DNA from: Lachnospiraceae bacterium
GTDB taxonomy: Bacteria > Bacillota > Clostridia > Lachnospirales > Lachnospiraceae
Assembly: GCA_024403615.1 (NCBI GenBank)
Contig: JAKSRM010000012.1
Location: forward strand, 1 to 59,087
Direction of reading: 5' to 3'
Length of the DNA: 59,087 nucleotides
Made by a program: the position numbers and the translations under genes. Every line of letters starts with the position of its first letter. Position 1 is the stretch's first letter. Shown piece by piece: positions 1-7,649 of the stretch. The notes under the pieces were generated by a model that was not told the origin of the DNA, did no database searches, and worked only from the letters and a program-made list of their open reading frames with translations.

Positions 1-1
1 A

Positions 2-75
2 CGCGGGGTAGAGCAGTCCGGAAGCTCGTCGGGCTCATAACCCGGAGGTCGCAGGTTCAAATCCTGCCCCCGCTA
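2..75 (+). tRNA. tRNA-fMet (CAT), initiator
   Basis: A complete cloverleaf is visible. The anticodon loop reads CTCATAA between GGG and CCC, the three G:C pairs typical of initiator tRNAs. The first acceptor position is a C facing a T, an unpaired 1-72 position that is also an initiator hallmark. The T arm GCAGGTTCAAATCCTGC is intact. CCA is not encoded. It lies 6 nt before tRNA-Phe, so both are probably processed from one transcript that begins upstream of the window. Confidence 0.93.
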
Positions 76-81
76 CTTTTC

Positions 82-154
82 GCCCAGATAGCTCAGTTGG
101 TAGAGCAGTGGACTGAAAATCCACGTGTCACTGGTTCGATTCCGGTTCTGGGCA
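82..154 (+). tRNA. tRNA-Phe (GAA)
   Basis: The acceptor stem GCCCAGA pairs with TCTGGGC and is followed by discriminator A. The anticodon stem GTGGA/TCCAC encloses the loop CTGAAAA, giving anticodon GAA. The D and T arms are normal and no CCA is encoded. A strong terminator follows within 10 nt, so this is the last gene of the tRNA transcript. Confidence 0.95.
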
Positions 155-160
155 CGAAGA

Positions 161-187
161 AACCACGTTTATAACGTGGTTTTTTTC
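161..187 (+). terminator. Rho-independent terminator of the tRNA operon
   Basis: AACCACGTT and AACGTGGTT form a 9-bp stem with a 3-nt loop, followed by a run of seven T. It directly follows tRNA-Phe. Confidence 0.9.
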
Positions 188-240
188 TTTTGTTTTATTT
201 TCGATAAAAATTGGAAATATGTTCGGTACATTTGAGTACT

Positions 241-520
241 CCTGCGAAAAAATTTGAGATATGTACAGGCCTTTAGCGCGCTCTTGCGCAAAAAGTTGAG
301 ATATGTACAGCTTACCAGAGCGCTCGTGCACAAAAATTCGAGATATGTACAACTTAACAGAGTGCTCGTGCACAAAATATCAAGTTATGTACCATTGATC
401 AGCGCATTTTTGCATAAAACATCGAGTTATGTACAGTTTTTGGATGAAACACTTGTACATAACTCGCTTTTTTCTGAAAAACGAAATAATTTTCATGAAA
501 AATTGGTACATAAGTCCACT
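241..520. repeat. 42-bp phased repeat array A (GAGATATGTAC family)
   Basis: Five forward cores of the form GAGATATGTAC or GAGTTATGTAC start at 256, 298, 340, 382 and 424, exactly 42 bp apart. Each is preceded by a TGCGCAAAAAGTT-like segment, and the remaining roughly 15 bp vary between units. Two degenerate inverted cores (GTACATAACTC at 455 and GTACATAAGTC at 506) follow. The 42-bp unit lacks stops in several frames on both strands, so it produces spurious open frames. Between the array and the lipoprotein gene (about 520-757) I see only AT-rich sequence with two CACAAGTG-type motifs at about 552 and 592. Confidence 0.85.
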
Positions 521-757
521 TTTTGTGCAACGAAATTTTTTAGTAGGCACACAAGTGCAAAAATTTGGCCCTGGTGTGATACAACTAGGGACACAAGTGT
601 AAAAAATAGTTTTGAGCATGACGCAGATGGACGGAATTATATCGACATTAACAAATATAATGAGTTATAGATTTATGGCTAGATATGTTTAATAAAAATT
701 TATATAATCGTTATGTTTCACAATAAATGAACGGATTATTTTGATAGCTATTGATTT

Positions 758-786
758 TTGACAATACAAGGAAAAATCTATAGGTA
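758..786 (+). promoter_or_regulatory. Probable promoter of the barnase-like gene
   Basis: TTGACA at 758-763 is followed after 17 bp by TAGGTA, with a TATATAAG overlapping downstream. The -35 match is perfect and the -10 is weak. This argues against a coding start as early as 758. Confidence 0.5.
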
Positions 787-844
787 TATAAGAAAACATA
801 CAAGACAGAATTATAAGAAAGCTTTATTAAAGACAGGGAATATT

Positions 845-1459
845 ATGAAAAAAAAGATTTTTAGAATTTTTGCGACATTATTGGTTTTTATGCTGCTCGT
901 TTGTGGAATTGTTGCTTGTAAGAATGACAATCCGGAGGATCCTGTACAAACAACGCAAGAGATAACAACTGCAGAGGAAACAACCACATCTGCGGCTACG
1001 GAGGCGGAAACCCAGAAAGAGTCTCAAAAAGAAACCAAGCAAGAGAAAGAAACTAAAAAAGAAAAAGAGACCAAGGAACAGAAGACCGAGCCTGAGACGA
1101 AGGCTTCCGGCGTACGGGAAGACGGGGAATATACCAGCAAAGAAGAAGTTGCAGAATATATTTATCTCTATGGCCATCTTCCAAGCAACTACATTACAAA
1201 AGACGAAGCGGAAGATTTAGGCTGGAAAAGCAAAGGAAACCTGGACAAAGTAGCTCCGGGAAAATCCATCGGTGGTGACAAGTTTGGAAATAGAGAGGGA
1301 ATTTTGCCGACCGCAAAAGGCCGGAAATATTACGAATGCGACATCGATTATAAAAAAGGATCCAGAAATGCGAAACGTATCGTCTTTTCTAATGATGGAC
1401 TAGTTTACTATACCGAAGACCATTATGAGACTTTTGAATTATTGTATGGAGAAGAGTAG
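845..1459 (+). CDS. Barnase-like guanyl-specific ribonuclease, lipid-anchored
   Basis: The 204-aa product starts at the ATG at 845, because a longer in-frame reading would run through the promoter. A lipoprotein signal is seen: a lysine-rich start, a hydrophobic stretch, and IVAC with Cys25 as the lipidated residue. Residues 26-95 are a low-complexity linker rich in Thr, Glu and Lys. Residues about 95-204 match the barnase family of secreted RNases that cleave after G. The motifs LPSNYITKDEA, GKSIGGD, FGNREG and EDHYETF are present, and the catalytic Glu164, Arg178 and His193 equivalents are kept, so it looks active. The barstar-type inhibitor follows 77 nt downstream. Surface tethering instead of release is inferred from the lipobox. 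A role in competition or nucleic-acid scavenging is a guess. Confidence 0.9.
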   Translation: MKKKIFRIFATLLVFMLLVCGIVACKNDNPEDPVQTTQEITTAEETTTSAATEAETQKESQKETKQEKETKKEKETKEQKTEPETKASGVREDGEYTSKEEVAEYIYLYGHLPSNYITKDEAEDLGWKSKGNLDKVAPGKSIGGDKFGNREGILPTAKGRKYYECDIDYKKGSRNAKRIVFSNDGLVYYTEDHYETFELLYGEE

Positions 1460-1536
1460 CTTGCAAGCTGCATAATGAAGTCATTGAATGATGCAGAGTA
1501 GCCACGATCGGTAACGAATGATAAACGGAGAAAAAA

Positions 1537-1770
1537 ATGAAAGTAATTTTAGATGCAAAAAAATTAACAGAAAAACAATCTGCTCATGAATATTTAAAAT
1601 GGATGCTGGAATTTCCAGAATATTATGGAAAGAATCTGGATGCTTTATACGACTGTCTCACGGATTTGCGACATCCGACATTGATTATTGTCAATTCGAA
1701 GGACGCAGAAGGCTATTTCCCGAAGGTTTTAGAAGTATTGGAAGATGCCTGCAGCTGCATTCTTTTATAA
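1537..1770 (+). CDS. Barstar-like ribonuclease inhibitor
   Basis: This 77-aa cytoplasmic protein matches barstar, the inhibitor that plugs the barnase active site. The diagnostic motif PEYYGKNLDALYDCLTD is present and includes the Tyr and Asp residues that contact the RNase in the known complex. It is a little shorter than barstar (about 90 aa). The RBS CGGAGA lies 7 nt before the ATG. It follows the RNase gene on the same strand, the usual arrangement that protects the producer before export. The pairing of the two genes makes both assignments strong. Confidence 0.9.
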   Translation: MKVILDAKKLTEKQSAHEYLKWMLEFPEYYGKNLDALYDCLTDLRHPTLIIVNSKDAEGYFPKVLEVLEDACSCILL

Positions 1771-1821
1771 TACGTCAGCGCCGTAAGGACGTATTCTGTT
1801 GGGATGGGTCCTCCATCCCAA
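1769..1821 (+). other. Two tandem hairpins after barstar
   Basis: AATACGTC/GACGTATT (1769-1795, perfect 8 bp) is followed by TTGGGATGG/CCATCCCAA (1799-1821, perfect 9 bp, 5-nt loop). Neither has a T run, so a classical terminator is not shown. They separate barstar from azlC and may act as mRNA processing or stability elements. Confidence 0.5.
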
Positions 1822-1854
1822 ATCCGAAAAGCTTAAGAAAGAAGTTACTGTTTC

Positions 1855-2574
1855 ATGCAGAAGGAAAAAGATAAAAAGAAAATAGCGAAAGCTTTGAAAG
1901 CCGCATTCCCGAAAACCTTGCCAATTCTGGCAGGTTTTGGATTCTTAGGAATTACCTATGGAATCTTTATGAGAGTGTCCGGCTTTTCTTTTGTTTATCC
2001 GATGCTCATGAGCCTTTTAATTTTCGGTGGTTCTTTGGAATTTGTGGCGGTATCCTTGTTGCTGAGCAAATTTGCACCGTTCCAGACGCTGCTTATGGTT
2101 CTCATGATCCAGGCCCGTCATCTGTTTTACGGAATTTCCATGCTGGAAAAATACAAAGGCACCGGATGGAAGAAATTCTATCTTATTTTCGGAATGTGCG
2201 ACGAATCTTTTTCCATAAACTATTCTACGGACGTTCCAGAGGGCGTAGACGCCGGCTGGTTCATGTTTTTCGTAACCGCCTTAGACCAGTTCTATTGGGT
2301 GGCTAGCGCAACCATTGGCGGACTTTTAGGCTCCTTAATTACGTTTAATACGGAAGGTCTGGACTTTGCTATGACGGCCCTTTTCGTTGTTATTTTCCTG
2401 GAGCAGTGGATGAAGGACAAGCAGCATATGACTGCTTATATTGGCTTAGGAATGTCTGTTATTTGCCTGATTATTTTTGGCGCAGACTCTTTCCTGATTC
2501 CAACCATGGCTTGTATCGTAGTAGGGCTGACCCTTCTCCGGAAGCCGATTGAGAAAAGAGGTGAGTGGAAATGA
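1855..2574 (+). CDS. azlC: AzlC family branched-chain amino acid exporter subunit
   Basis: This is a 239-aa polytopic membrane protein of the AzlC family, the large subunit of a two-component exporter of branched-chain amino acids and analogues. Family landmarks seen are the N-terminal [14 protein letters not shown] segment, the [12 protein letters not shown] stretch, and [12 protein letters not shown] followed by a [12 protein letters not shown] motif. Length is typical. The stop overlaps the start of the small partner gene by ATGA, so the two are translationally coupled. No regulator of the AzlB or Lrp type is adjacent. Confidence 0.9.
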   Translation: MQKEKDKKKIAKALKAAFPKTLPILAGFGFLGITYGIFMRVSGFSFVYPMLMSLLIFGGSLEFVAVSLLLSKFAPFQTLLMVLMIQARHLFYGISMLEKYKGTGWKKFYLIFGMCDESFSINYSTDVPEGVDAGWFMFFVTALDQFYWVASATIGGLLGSLITFNTEGLDFAMTALFVVIFLEQWMKDKQHMTAYIGLGMSVICLIIFGADSFLIPTMACIVVGLTLLRKPIEKRGEWK

Positions 2575-2897
2575 CCCTAGGACAGCAGATTATCACCATT
2601 GCCATATGCATCGCAGGAACCATGGCCACCCGATTCCTTCCATTTCTGATTTTCTCCGGAAAACGGCCGACGCCGAAATATGTACAATATTTGGGAAATG
2701 CATTGCCGGCAGCTATTTTCGGAATGCTGGTAATTTATTGCCTGAAAAACATCTCGTTCACTATTACTGGAAGCTGGGCGCCGCAATTGATTGCCATTGC
2801 AGTAGTCGTAGGGCTTCATTTATGGAAGAAGAACATGCTGATTTCCGTAGCGGCGGGAACCATCTGCTACATGCTCCTGGTACAGTTCGTATTTTGA
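2571..2897 (+). CDS. azlD: AzlD family small exporter subunit
   Basis: A 108-aa protein with about four hydrophobic segments ([20 protein letters not shown] at the start, then the typical [14 protein letters not shown] motif). It is the small partner of AzlC. I take the ATG at 2571, which overlaps the azlC stop as ATGA and has GAGGTGAG upstream. A GTG at 2565 would also be in frame. The two subunits together form the membrane exporter. Confidence 0.88.
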   Translation: MTLGQQIITIAICIAGTMATRFLPFLIFSGKRPTPKYVQYLGNALPAAIFGMLVIYCLKNISFTITGSWAPQLIAIAVVVGLHLWKKNMLISVAAGTICYMLLVQFVF

Positions 2898-2973
2898 TAA
2901 GAAGGAAAACTTTTCACAGTGGGAATCGCAGGAAACCAGCGATTCTGCCGAACACAATTTATAAAATTGCAGA

Positions 2974-3003
2974 TTGAAAATCATGATATATTTGTGCGAT
3001 AAT
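2974..3003 (+). promoter_or_regulatory. Possible promoter of the URO-D family gene
   Basis: TTGAAA (2974-2979) and GATAAT (2998-3003) are separated by 18 bp, about 70 nt upstream of the gene at 3073. Both hexamers are one or two bases from consensus. Confidence 0.45.
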
Positions 3004-3072
3004 TATTGCATACAATTATGCGGAACATAATTACATAGAAGGTATAAAAATTTTGGGTAGGAGGAAACTTAT

Positions 3073-4329
3073 ATGACACCGGAAAACAAAGCGAAATATG
3101 AAGCAAAAGAAAAACGTGTTCGTGACGCGATCGCTCTGAGAGAGCCAGATCAGATCCCTATTAAACCATCACCAGCTATTTTCCCAGTACTGGATGCTGG
3201 ATACACAGTAGCGGAAAGTATTTATGATGAGACTTTAGCAAAATACAAAGAAGCTATTTGGAAATATCATCATACATTCGAGCCAGACGCTGGTATCGGC
3301 GTTGGTAACAACTTTGCTGGCCAGGGTATCATCATGGAAATGTCAGGCACAAAGAATATGTGCTGGGCTGGTATGCCAGGTGCAAAAATCGATGACAACT
3401 CTATTCAGCAGCACATCGAATATCCAATTCTTCTGGATGACGAATTCGAACAATTCTGGTCAGACCGTACTGGTTGGTCCTTAACAAAAGCTCTTCCACG
3501 TGTAAGTTCTTTATTTGATGACTTCACAGGAATGAATTTACAGTATTCCATGGGTGGAACAAGATCTGCAGTAGCTTCTTTCTCTAAACCAGAAGTTCGT
3601 GAAGCTATGAAGAAGATTTGGGCTCTTCAGGACAAATACATGGAATTCGACAAAAAGGCAGCTGCTTTCGCACAGGAAGTTGAAGAAGACGGTTACCCAA
3701 TCTTCACCGGCGGCGGCGCAGGCGTTCCTTTCGATGCATACAGTGATGGCCTTCGTGGAACCATCAACTCCTTAGCAGATATTTATGAGCGTCCAGAAGA
3801 TGTAGAACGTTACATCGAAGAAGCTCAGGAGCAGACTCTTGCTATGATCCGTGCAGGCAAAGGCAAGGGCGACGGCAAGTTCATCTTCATGGCTCTTCAT
3901 AAAGGTATGGACGGATTCATGAGCGATGATACCTATGAGAAATACTACTGGAGACATCTGCAGGAAATCATCGAAACTATCATCGAAGTTGGTAAAGTTC
4001 CTTACATCTTCACAGAAGGCAAGTACAACACAAGACTTAAATTCTTAAAGGATGTTCCAAAAGGAAAAGTTTACTATCACTTTGAGACTGTTGATATGGC
4101 AGAAGCTAAGAAAGAACTGGGCGATGTAGCTTGTATCGCTGGTGGTCTTTCTGTTAAGATCATGAACTTCGGTACTCCTCAGGAAGTTGCTGACGAAACA
4201 AAACGTCTGATCGACATCTGTGCTCCTGGCGGCGGATTCATTTTCGAGCCATCTTGCGGACTTGACTATTGCTCACATGCAAATGTAGAAGCAATGTTTG
4301 ATACCGTAAGAACTTACGGAAAACACTAA
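3073..4329 (+). CDS. Uroporphyrinogen decarboxylase (URO-D) family protein, probable methyltransferase
   Basis: The 418-aa protein belongs to the URO-D superfamily. In anaerobes this superfamily includes both haem-pathway decarboxylases and corrinoid:coenzyme methyltransferases (MtaA, MtbA and CmuA types). Seen are an N-terminal RVRDAIALREPDQIPI segment, the central GGGAGVPFDAYSDGLRGT, and a C-terminal CAPGGGFIFEPSCGLDYCSH segment that supplies possible metal-binding Cys and His. No corrinoid protein or methyltransferase-I gene is next to it, and it has its own promoter and terminator. Its substrate therefore cannot be read from context. A haem role seems less likely given the length and divergent C-terminus. 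Confidence 0.75.
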   Translation: MTPENKAKYEAKEKRVRDAIALREPDQIPIKPSPAIFPVLDAGYTVAESIYDETLAKYKEAIWKYHHTFEPDAGIGVGNNFAGQGIIMEMSGTKNMCWAGMPGAKIDDNSIQQHIEYPILLDDEFEQFWSDRTGWSLTKALPRVSSLFDDFTGMNLQYSMGGTRSAVASFSKPEVREAMKKIWALQDKYMEFDKKAAAFAQEVEEDGYPIFTGGGAGVPFDAYSDGLRGTINSLADIYERPEDVERYIEEAQEQTLAMIRAGKGKGDGKFIFMALHKGMDGFMSDDTYEKYYWRHLQEIIETIIEVGKVPYIFTEGKYNTRLKFLKDVPKGKVYYHFETVDMAEAKKELGDVACIAGGLSVKIMNFGTPQEVADETKRLIDICAPGGGFIFEPSCGLDYCSHANVEAMFDTVRTYGKH

Positions 4330-4350
4330 TCCGAAAATTTCTTGAAAGTC

Positions 4351-4380
4351 AAGGGGGTGCCGAAAGGCATCCCCTTTTTG
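4351..4380 (+). terminator. Terminator of the URO-D family gene
   Basis: AAGGGGGTGCC, loop GAAA, GGCATCCCC, then TTTTTG. It is a strong stem with a T run, 21 nt after the stop codon. Confidence 0.9.
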
Positions 4381-4479
4381 TTTTTATATAGGTTCGGATG
4401 GGGCGAGAAAACTTTTAAACGGTATAAAAAGAAATATGAATTTTCAATGAAGAGGTAGAAATACCCAAAACCCCTGTGA

Positions 4480-4508
4480 TATAATTACAATACTAATGAA
4501 CCAATTAG
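4480..4508 (+). promoter_or_regulatory. -10 box and possible TetR operator
   Basis: TATAAT lies at 4480-4485 without a clear -35. Immediately downstream, CTAAT and ATTAG form an inverted repeat (4493-4508) about 30 nt before the TetR-type gene, a plausible autoregulatory operator. The half-sites are only 5 bp. Confidence 0.35.
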
Positions 4509-4535
4509 CAAAAAACCATTATATGGAGAAAATAG

Positions 4536-5558
4536 ATGATTGAAAAAGGAATCAAAAAAGAACGAAGAAGGGTAACCGATTTAAAAATTCTGGAGGCAGC
4601 TTCGAACGAGTTTGCAGAAAAGGGATTTAGCGCAGCAACCATGTCTGGTATTGCGACCCGTGCAGGCGTATCCCAGGGACTGGTATCCCAGAACTTTAAA
4701 AGCAAAGAAAAATTATTCGGCTTGGTCGTAGGGTTTGTGGATGAACTTCTGTTCCCGGAAGAACTGGAAGAAGAGAAGATGCCGGGCGCGTTAGATCTCA
4801 TCATTGATAAAATTAAAACGATGTCGGTGGAAGAGCCGACAAAGTATGCGTTCCTTCTGCGATTAGCTAGAGACAGTGAAATTCCGAAGTCCAAACAGGA
4901 AGAAACGGAAGTGTTGTTTCAAAAGAGCGCGATCAGCAGAGCGATTCAAGAAGCCCAGGAAATGGGAGAGTTGCCACAGGTAGATGCTCATGTGTTATAC
5001 CGGATTATTATGCGGTTGGTAGTCAATGTCATCAGCTGGTATCAACTTATGGGATTGGAACTTCCAGACAACTCCGTCATTTTAAAGGTGGTTCATTATA
5101 CCCCTTCGGAGGCGGTTGCGGATGAAGAAAAAGGAACCAATTATCCAAATTGCGCCCTGACTTTAAACGACGATTATAAAGCGGTTTATGATATTGATAT
5201 GAACTCCGGAAAATATACGATATTTGCAAAGGATGAGACTTTTGCAGAGAAGTTTGGAGGAGAAACCGCGGGGGAAGATTTCTTTAAGAAAAATGAGAAA
5301 TTCTTGAAGGAAAATGTTTTTAAAGACGACTTACGCTATGCAACGACTATGCTCAGTAAGAGCAACATGAAGGACATGCTTTCCAAAAATCCGTCCTACT
5401 CCGTGGACTTCCGTCTGTTGATTGGAGGAAAAGATTTTTGGTTCCGTATCAAAGTGTCCAGAGGAAAAGGCTGGCCACAGTCGGGCAAAGTGGTTATGGG
5501 AATTTTTGATAATGATCAGAGTTACCGCCTGGAGCAGTTATTACGCTCCGGCAAATAA
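4536..5558 (+). CDS. TetR-family regulator fused to a PAS-like sensory domain
   Basis: The protein has 340 aa, while ordinary TetR proteins have about 190-220. Residues 15-62 are a TetR helix-turn-helix (AASNEFAEKGFSAATMSGIA, then AGVSQGLVSQNFKSKEKLF). Residues about 65-190 look like the usual helical ligand domain. From about residue 200, the sequence with YDIDMNSGKYTIFAKDE, GEDFFKKN and FWFRIKVSRGKG resembles the PAS-like domain that often precedes GGDEF modules in Clostridia. Fusion to TetR is unusual. The gene ends 21 nt before glnA, so it may be co-transcribed with glutamine synthetase and could control it. The ligand is unknown. Confidence 0.75.
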   Translation: MIEKGIKKERRRVTDLKILEAASNEFAEKGFSAATMSGIATRAGVSQGLVSQNFKSKEKLFGLVVGFVDELLFPEELEEEKMPGALDLIIDKIKTMSVEEPTKYAFLLRLARDSEIPKSKQEETEVLFQKSAISRAIQEAQEMGELPQVDAHVLYRIIMRLVVNVISWYQLMGLELPDNSVILKVVHYTPSEAVADEEKGTNYPNCALTLNDDYKAVYDIDMNSGKYTIFAKDETFAEKFGGETAGEDFFKKNEKFLKENVFKDDLRYATTMLSKSNMKDMLSKNPSYSVDFRLLIGGKDFWFRIKVSRGKGWPQSGKVVMGIFDNDQSYRLEQLLRSGK

Positions 5559-5579
5559 TAGAATAGAAGGAGAAGTGTT

Positions 5580-7004
5580 ATGAAAGACTACAAGGACATA
5601 CTTGCATTATGTGAACAAGAAGAAATAGAAATTATTGATTTTAAAATGACGGACTTTGAAGGAAGATGGCGTCATTTATCCATTCCGGTAAAACGGTTTA
5701 ATGAAGACACCATGAAATATGGTATCGGTTTTGATGGCTCTAACTATGGTTATGCGCCAGTAGAAAACAGTGACATGGTATTTATTCCGGACCTGGAAAG
5801 CGCAGTTGTAGATTATTACAATGAAGTGCCGACTTTATCTATGAATGGCGATGTTATGGTAATTGGAAAGGAGAATACTCCTTTTGATCAGTATCCAAGA
5901 AACGTTGCCAGAAGAGCGGAAGAATATATGAAAGAAACCGGTATTGCGGACCGCATGCTCATCGGACCGGAATATGAATTCTATGTATTTGACGGCGTAG
6001 AATATGACAACCGGCCACAGTCTACAGGCTTCGCCATTGAGTCCGAGGAAGCTCATTGGAATAATGATATGGATTTCAACAACCTGGGTTATATTAATGG
6101 ACCTCAGGACGGCTACCATATGTCCTTACCAAGAGATACCAACAACGATTTAAGAAGCCGTGCCATCCTTTCCCTGGACGATTGGGGAGTAGAAGTAAAA
6201 TACCACCATCATGAAGTTGGTGGCGCCGGACAGCTGGAAATCGAAGTAGAATTAGGCGATATGATGCAGATGGCAGACGCTACCATGATTGCAAAATATG
6301 TTATTAAAAACGAAGCAATGGCAGAAGGCAAATGCGCGACCTTTATGCCGAAACCGATTGCCGGCATGGCAGGCAGCGGAATGCATGTACATATGCTGCT
6401 GACAAAGAATGGCGAGCCGGTATTCTATGATGAAAATGGATACGCTCAGTTAAGCCAGACGGCGATGTATTTCATTGGCGGTTTATTGGAGCACATTTCC
6501 TCCATCTGCGCTATTACAAATCCTTCTACCAACTCTTACAAGAGACTGATTCCAGGCTTTGAAGCGCCAGTAACTATTGGATATGCCATGGCAAACCGCA
6601 GCGCAGTTATTCGTATTCCTGCTTATGCAAAGGACCCTCTGCATAAACGTTTTGAACTGAGAAACCCAGATGCGACCTGCAACCCATATTATGCTTTCGC
6701 AGCAATTTTAATGGCTGGTCTGGATGGAATTGAAAAGAAAATCGATCCACATGCAAAAGGCTGGGGACCTTTCGACTGCAGTCTCTTCGATCTTCCGGAA
6801 GAAGAAAAAGCAAAATTAGGTGGCGTTCCTGCAAACTTGACAGAAGCTGCAAAAGCTTTGAAAGAAGACCATGAGTATCTGACCAAAGGCGGAGTATTCC
6901 CAGAGAAACTGATTGATTTGATTATTGCTCATGATCTGGCAGAGGATGCAGAACTTTCCAAATTGCCACATCCACAGGAATATGCGAAATATTTTGACCT
7001 GTAA
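5580..7004 (+). CDS. glnA: Type I glutamine synthetase
   Basis: The 474-aa enzyme makes glutamine from glutamate, ammonia and ATP in the cytoplasm, as a dodecamer in this family. Seen are the FDGSNYGY loop, the GPEYEFYVF metal site, GSGMHVHMLL, the ATP-site NPSTNSYKRLIPGFEAP and the NRSAVIRIP motif. Length and the C-terminal LFDLPEEE region resemble the beta subgroup, which in enterobacteria is adenylylated on the Tyr of LYDLPPEE. Here that position is Phe403, so adenylylation at this site is not possible. The gene follows the TetR-PAS-like gene by 21 nt with a GGAGAAG ribosome site. No GlnR-type gene is adjacent. Confidence 0.93.
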   Translation: MKDYKDILALCEQEEIEIIDFKMTDFEGRWRHLSIPVKRFNEDTMKYGIGFDGSNYGYAPVENSDMVFIPDLESAVVDYYNEVPTLSMNGDVMVIGKENTPFDQYPRNVARRAEEYMKETGIADRMLIGPEYEFYVFDGVEYDNRPQSTGFAIESEEAHWNNDMDFNNLGYINGPQDGYHMSLPRDTNNDLRSRAILSLDDWGVEVKYHHHEVGGAGQLEIEVELGDMMQMADATMIAKYVIKNEAMAEGKCATFMPKPIAGMAGSGMHVHMLLTKNGEPVFYDENGYAQLSQTAMYFIGGLLEHISSICAITNPSTNSYKRLIPGFEAPVTIGYAMANRSAVIRIPAYAKDPLHKRFELRNPDATCNPYYAFAAILMAGLDGIEKKIDPHAKGWGPFDCSLFDLPEEEKAKLGGVPANLTEAAKALKEDHEYLTKGGVFPEKLIDLIIAHDLAEDAELSKLPHPQEYAKYFDL

Positions 7005-7059
7005 GATGGTGAAAGAAAAGCAATTCGAAAGAAAAAACAAGAAACATTGTAAATAACAT

Positions 7060-7087
7060 TTGCATTAGCCGAAGTTTTGTGTATAAT
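7060..7087 (+). promoter_or_regulatory. Promoter of tRNA-Lys
   Basis: TTGCAT (7060-7065), 16-bp spacer, TATAAT (7082-7087), 18 nt before the tRNA. Confidence 0.6.
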
Positions 7088-7105
7088 AAACAGGCTATGC
7101 AAAAT

Positions 7106-7178
7106 GGGATTGTAGCTCAGGTGGTAGAGCACTTGACTTTTAATCAAGTTGTCCGGGGTTCGAATCCCCGCAGTCTCA
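7106..7178 (+). tRNA. tRNA-Lys (TTT)
   Basis: The acceptor arm GGGATTG pairs with CAGTCTC (two G-U pairs) and is followed by A. The anticodon stem CTTGA/TCAAG encloses CTTTTAA, giving anticodon TTT. The T arm GGGGTTCGAATCCCC is canonical. CCA is not encoded. Confidence 0.95.
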
Positions 7179-7186
7179 TTCTTAGG

Positions 7187-7224
7187 AAAGACCTAGAAAA
7201 CATTGTGTTTTCTAGGTCTTTTTG
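7187..7224 (+). terminator. Terminator of tRNA-Lys
   Basis: A perfect 16-bp stem (AAAGACCTAGAAAACA with TGTTTTCTAGGTCTTT), 3-nt loop, and a T run. It ends about 130 nt before the next repeat array. Confidence 0.93.
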
Positions 7225-7354
7225 CATAAGCGACGAAGAAAGTGCAACGTGCTTGCACGAATGCACATGACGACTGCAGTGCAATTCTCAAATGTTGCTA
7301 TGTATAGTTTTGTGATAACAAAAATTGGCTTTTATAGGAGGATTGAGTATAAAT

Positions 7355-7615
7355 ATTGCAAAAAAGTAGAGATATGTACGGAGGATTTAAACAGCTTTGC
7401 GGAAAAAGTAGAGATATGTACGATGTATTTCGATAAATTATAAAAAATAAGGCTAAATAGTGTACATATCTCAATAAAATTGCAGGAATGAAGAAGGAAA
7501 ACTGTACATATCTCAACAATTTCGCAGGGAAGCATGAACGTGGGTGTACATATCTCAACAATTTACGCAACTGCCGACAACTTGCCTGTACATATCTCAA
7601 CAATTTTGTTTTGAA
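7355..7615. repeat. 42-bp phased repeat array B, mirrored (2 forward, 4 inverted)
   Basis: Forward cores GAGATATGTAC start at 7369 and 7411. A 40-nt centre (7422-7461) contains TTTCGATAAATTA and AATAAGGCTAAA. Inverted cores GTACATATCTC then start at 7462, 7504, 7546 and 7588. All like-oriented neighbours are exactly 42 bp apart. Inverted units continue into CAACAATTTCGCAGG, the complement of the segment preceding forward cores. A transcript of either strand could fold into a long interrupted hairpin. 7225-7354 shows no gene. Confidence 0.88.
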
Positions 7616-7649
7616 GGCGCTACATGAAAGTTTTTTTAAGGAAAAAACT

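Noticed and set aside
254..670. Open frame with RYVQ-type 14-residue repeats as a protein
   Set aside because: It is a translation of the 42-bp array. 42 is a multiple of three and the unit has no stops in several frames on both strands. There is no ribosome site, and similar frames occur at arrays B and C in either direction.
7298..7603. Minus-strand repetitive ORFs over array B
   Set aside because: Same cause as above; frames are open on both strands and follow the repeats exactly.
7355..7615. CRISPR array
   Set aside because: The variable parts are only about 15 nt, units appear in both orientations, some variable parts are duplicated, and no cas gene lies in the window.
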